Source: Candidatus Aminicenantota bacterium (GTDB lineage: Bacteria > Acidobacteriota > Aminicenantia > JAMOAD01). From it: a stretch of DNA of 24,118 nt. The stretch covers positions 1 to 24,118 of the forward strand of contig JAMOUT010000090.1 of assembly GCA_027061995.1 (NCBI GenBank), written 5' to 3'. The first letter of the stretch is position 1. Every line of letters starts with the position of its first letter. A model generated the notes under the pieces. That model saw only the letters and a program-made list of their open reading frames with translations, did no database searches and had not been told where the DNA came from. The position numbers and the translations under genes are program-made. Below are positions 22,963-24,118 of this stretch, piece after piece.

Positions 22963-23817
22963 TTATATAAATGTTTCCGCATTTTCCATCTCCTCAAACA
23001 TAATATCCATAAGCTCTTTTATATCATGAAATTTAAGGTTAAGTGATTGAAGAGCGAATGAATCAAAAGTCGTTTCATATTCATCCATATCAAAAGAGTA
23101 TTCATTAAAGATACTGATTAAATTGGAAACATGCAAAATTGAAGATAATCTTTGATTAAGATTCGCTTGCGAAGGATAATGGTGGTTTGCTATGGAATCT
23201 GTTATATCCTCCGAGAACTCCCATTTATGGAGAAGGATGGCGGCTATTTCACTATGTGTTAAACCAAGCAATTGCTTTTCGATTTCATGAAGTCTCGGTA
23301 TATTGTTTTTATCTTTAAACTCTTTAATATCATATTTTGAAATAAATTCATTAAGGGCGATTTTACCTATATCTATAAGTATCCCTGCTGTAAAAGCAGT
23401 ATCAACGGGATGCACTTTTTTTAATCTTGCAAGAAATTGCGCACCTATTGCAGTATTAAGGGAGTGTTTGAAAACTTGTTCCTCCGATACTCCGTATCCT
23501 TCGAGATTATTTTTAAATCTTGATTTAACCGCATAAATCAGTGTTAATTTTTTTACCTCATTTACCCCTATAAGAGATATCGCATGATTAACGGAGGATA
23601 TTTTGCTTGTAAATCCGTAATAGGGGGAATTACAATGTTTTAAAATATTTGTTGTCAGCGAGGGATCTTTTTCTATTAATTCGGATAGTTTTTTTATGTT
23701 AATATCGGAAACTTTTAATAGTTTAAGTATTTCAGTGGGAACAGGTTTTAAAGGGGGGAGATAATTTAAGGAATCCAAAAATTCATCAAGATCTTTTTGC
23801 AAAATATCATTGTTCAT
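22963..23817 (-). CDS. HDOD-domain signalling protein
   Basis: A 284-residue protein made mainly of one HDOD domain (about 15-225): LPPLKPVPTEILKLL, LSELIEKDPSLTTNILKHCNSPYYG, SSVNHAISLIGVNEVKKL, FKHSLNTAIGAQFLA and AGILIDIGKIAL, where the His of the HD phosphodiesterase motif (HDIG) is Ile. HDOD proteins lack HD catalysis and act as regulatory or scaffold modules in signalling. An acidic C-terminus (about 240-284) follows. No output domain is fused. The ATG has no proper ribosome-binding site and lies 5 nt after a -10-like box. First gene of a three-gene unit with the acyltransferase and the Fe-S protein. Confidence 0.85.
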   Translation of the reverse strand: MNNDILQKDLDEFLDSLNYLPPLKPVPTEILKLLKVSDINIKKLSELIEKDPSLTTNILKHCNSPYYGFTSKISSVNHAISLIGVNEVKKLTLIYAVKSRFKNNLEGYGVSEEQVFKHSLNTAIGAQFLARLKKVHPVDTAFTAGILIDIGKIALNEFISKYDIKEFKDKNNIPRLHEIEKQLLGLTHSEIAAILLHKWEFSEDITDSIANHHYPSQANLNQRLSSILHVSNLISIFNEYSFDMDEYETTFDSFALQSLNLKFHDIKELMDIMFEEMENAETFI

Positions 23818-23822
23818 CCGTT

Positions 23823-23851
23823 ATATTAACAAAAAACCGGTTGTTTTACAA
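23823..23851 (-). promoter_or_regulatory. putative leaderless promoter of the HDOD operon with internal palindrome
   Basis: On the minus strand TTGTAA (23846-23851), 17 nt, TAATAT (23823-23828), 5 nt, then the ATG at 23817. Each box is 4 of 6, the weakest match of the set. An inverted repeat centred on CCGG (23831-23846, one mismatch) fills the spacer and could bind a regulator. Confidence 0.42.
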
Positions 23852-23903
23852 AAAAAACAATATTAAAAATCATGACTAATGTGAAAATTAATCTGTCCAA
23901 GAC

Positions 23904-23933
23904 TTGACAAAAAATAAATTATCGTGATATATA
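23904..23933 (+). promoter_or_regulatory. promoter-like site at the right edge, divergent from the HDOD operon
   Basis: TTGACA (23904-23909) is perfect; TATATA (23928-23933) follows at 18 nt, with other AT-rich choices nearby. A start near 23941 would be 2-3 nt before the ATG at 23943. Confidence 0.5.
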
Positions 23934-23942
23934 GTTAATATT

Positions 23943-24113
23943 ATGATTAATGGCGGAAAAATTAAGATGGTAGGATTAAAGGGAACGAACAGTTTTACTC
24001 TCTCTTTCTCTCTCTCTGTAAATATTGCATTTTCTGTGGAATCGGAGAGCGGAAAAACAAATCGGTTTATATCAAGGGTAGGGGAAAATGGGGGCAAAAG
24101 AATTAAGAATTGA
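23943..24113 (+). CDS. possible 56-residue small ORF or leader peptide
   Basis: The first ATG after the 23904 promoter opens a 56-codon frame with no ribosome-binding site, consistent with leaderless initiation. The product is Ser/Gly/Lys-rich with a short Ser-Leu-Phe stretch encoded by a CT tract (about 23997-24016). No domain is recognised. It overlaps the ATG at 24088 in a different frame, so it may be a leader peptide or only part of an untranslated region. Confidence 0.3.
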   Translation: MINGGKIKMVGLKGTNSFTLSFSLSVNIAFSVESESGKTNRFISRVGENGGKRIKN

Positions 24114-24118
24114 GAATA
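24088..24118 (+). CDS. 5' end of a gene running off the window
   Basis: The ATG at 24088 is preceded by AAGGGTAGGGG and opens MGAKELRIEN without a stop to the window edge. It is ten codons only, so the call rests on the ribosome-binding site, the purposeful-looking N-terminus and the promoter at 23904. Confidence 0.38.
   Translation, partial: MGAKELRIEN

Noticed and set aside
23997-24016. CT tract as a phase-variation switch fusing the 56-codon frame to the 24088 gene
   Set aside because: The 24088 frame has a TAG at 24079-24081, so a change of repeat number would not fuse the two frames.
1-24118. tRNA, rRNA, CRISPR arrays, insertion sequences, prophage or integrase genes
   Set aside because: None were seen on reading both strands; no repeats of suitable length and no transposase or integrase motifs.

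Overview
The window is AT-rich (GC roughly one third, judged by eye) and gene-dense. It reads as chromosomal DNA of a Gram-negative (two-membrane) bacterium. ADP-heptose/LPS genes (waaF, gmhB), an OmpA-type outer-membrane protein with a peptidoglycan-binding domain, a MacA-like periplasmic adaptor and many exported proteins support this. I see no tRNA, rRNA, CRISPR array, insertion sequence or prophage. The phylum cannot be fixed from this sequence. The promoters fit ordinary sigma-70 (TTGACA, 17 bp, TATAAT), and many genes have strong AAGGAGG-type Shine-Dalgarno (SD) sites.

Layout from left to right. (1) 120-5329, minus strand: an RNA ligase; an envelope operon of OmpA-like protein, small exported protein, heptosyltransferase and HAD phosphatase; then a thymidylate-kinase-like protein with an unknown N-terminal domain. 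(2) 5376-10512, minus strand: an aminotransferase, an exported clan-A glycoside hydrolase and a large exported M23 peptidase. (3) 10601-12539, plus strand: a MacA-like adaptor and a MacB/LolD-type ATPase with no permease gene after them. (4) 12588-13883: an exported protein of unknown function. (5) 14025-17012, minus strand: a five-gene envelope-stress-like operon of ECF sigma factor, one-TM putative anti-sigma factor, two LiaI/LiaF-like small membrane proteins and a DUF4097 ('toastrack') protein. (6) 17351-19460, plus strand: an exported rhodanese lacking its catalytic Cys, then a membrane histidine-kinase-like protein lacking its phospho-acceptor His. (7) 19551-21113, plus strand: four genes joined by ATGA stop/start overlaps (DUF6677-like, a 58-aa membrane protein, VanZ-like, ThiF/MoeB-like). 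(8) 21110-23817, minus strand: HDOD protein, hexapeptide acyltransferase and GlcF-like Fe-S protein. (9) At the right edge, a divergent promoter and a gene start that runs off the window.

The most striking pattern is in initiation signals. Five first-in-transcript genes (RNA ligase, glycoside hydrolase, M23 peptidase, DUF6677-like protein, HDOD protein) have no SD site. Each instead has a sigma-70-like promoter with a 17-bp spacer whose -10 box ends only 5-7 nt before the ATG. Transcription would therefore begin at or next to the start codon, giving leaderless mRNA. Genes inside operons, and genes whose promoters lie further upstream, mostly carry strong SD sites. The other notable points are the two adjacent catalytically defective signalling-type proteins, the sigma/anti-sigma/LiaF-TM/toastrack operon, the RNA ligase beside a HAD phosphatase with an incomplete zinc site, and the unexplained N-terminal half of the dTMP-kinase-like protein.
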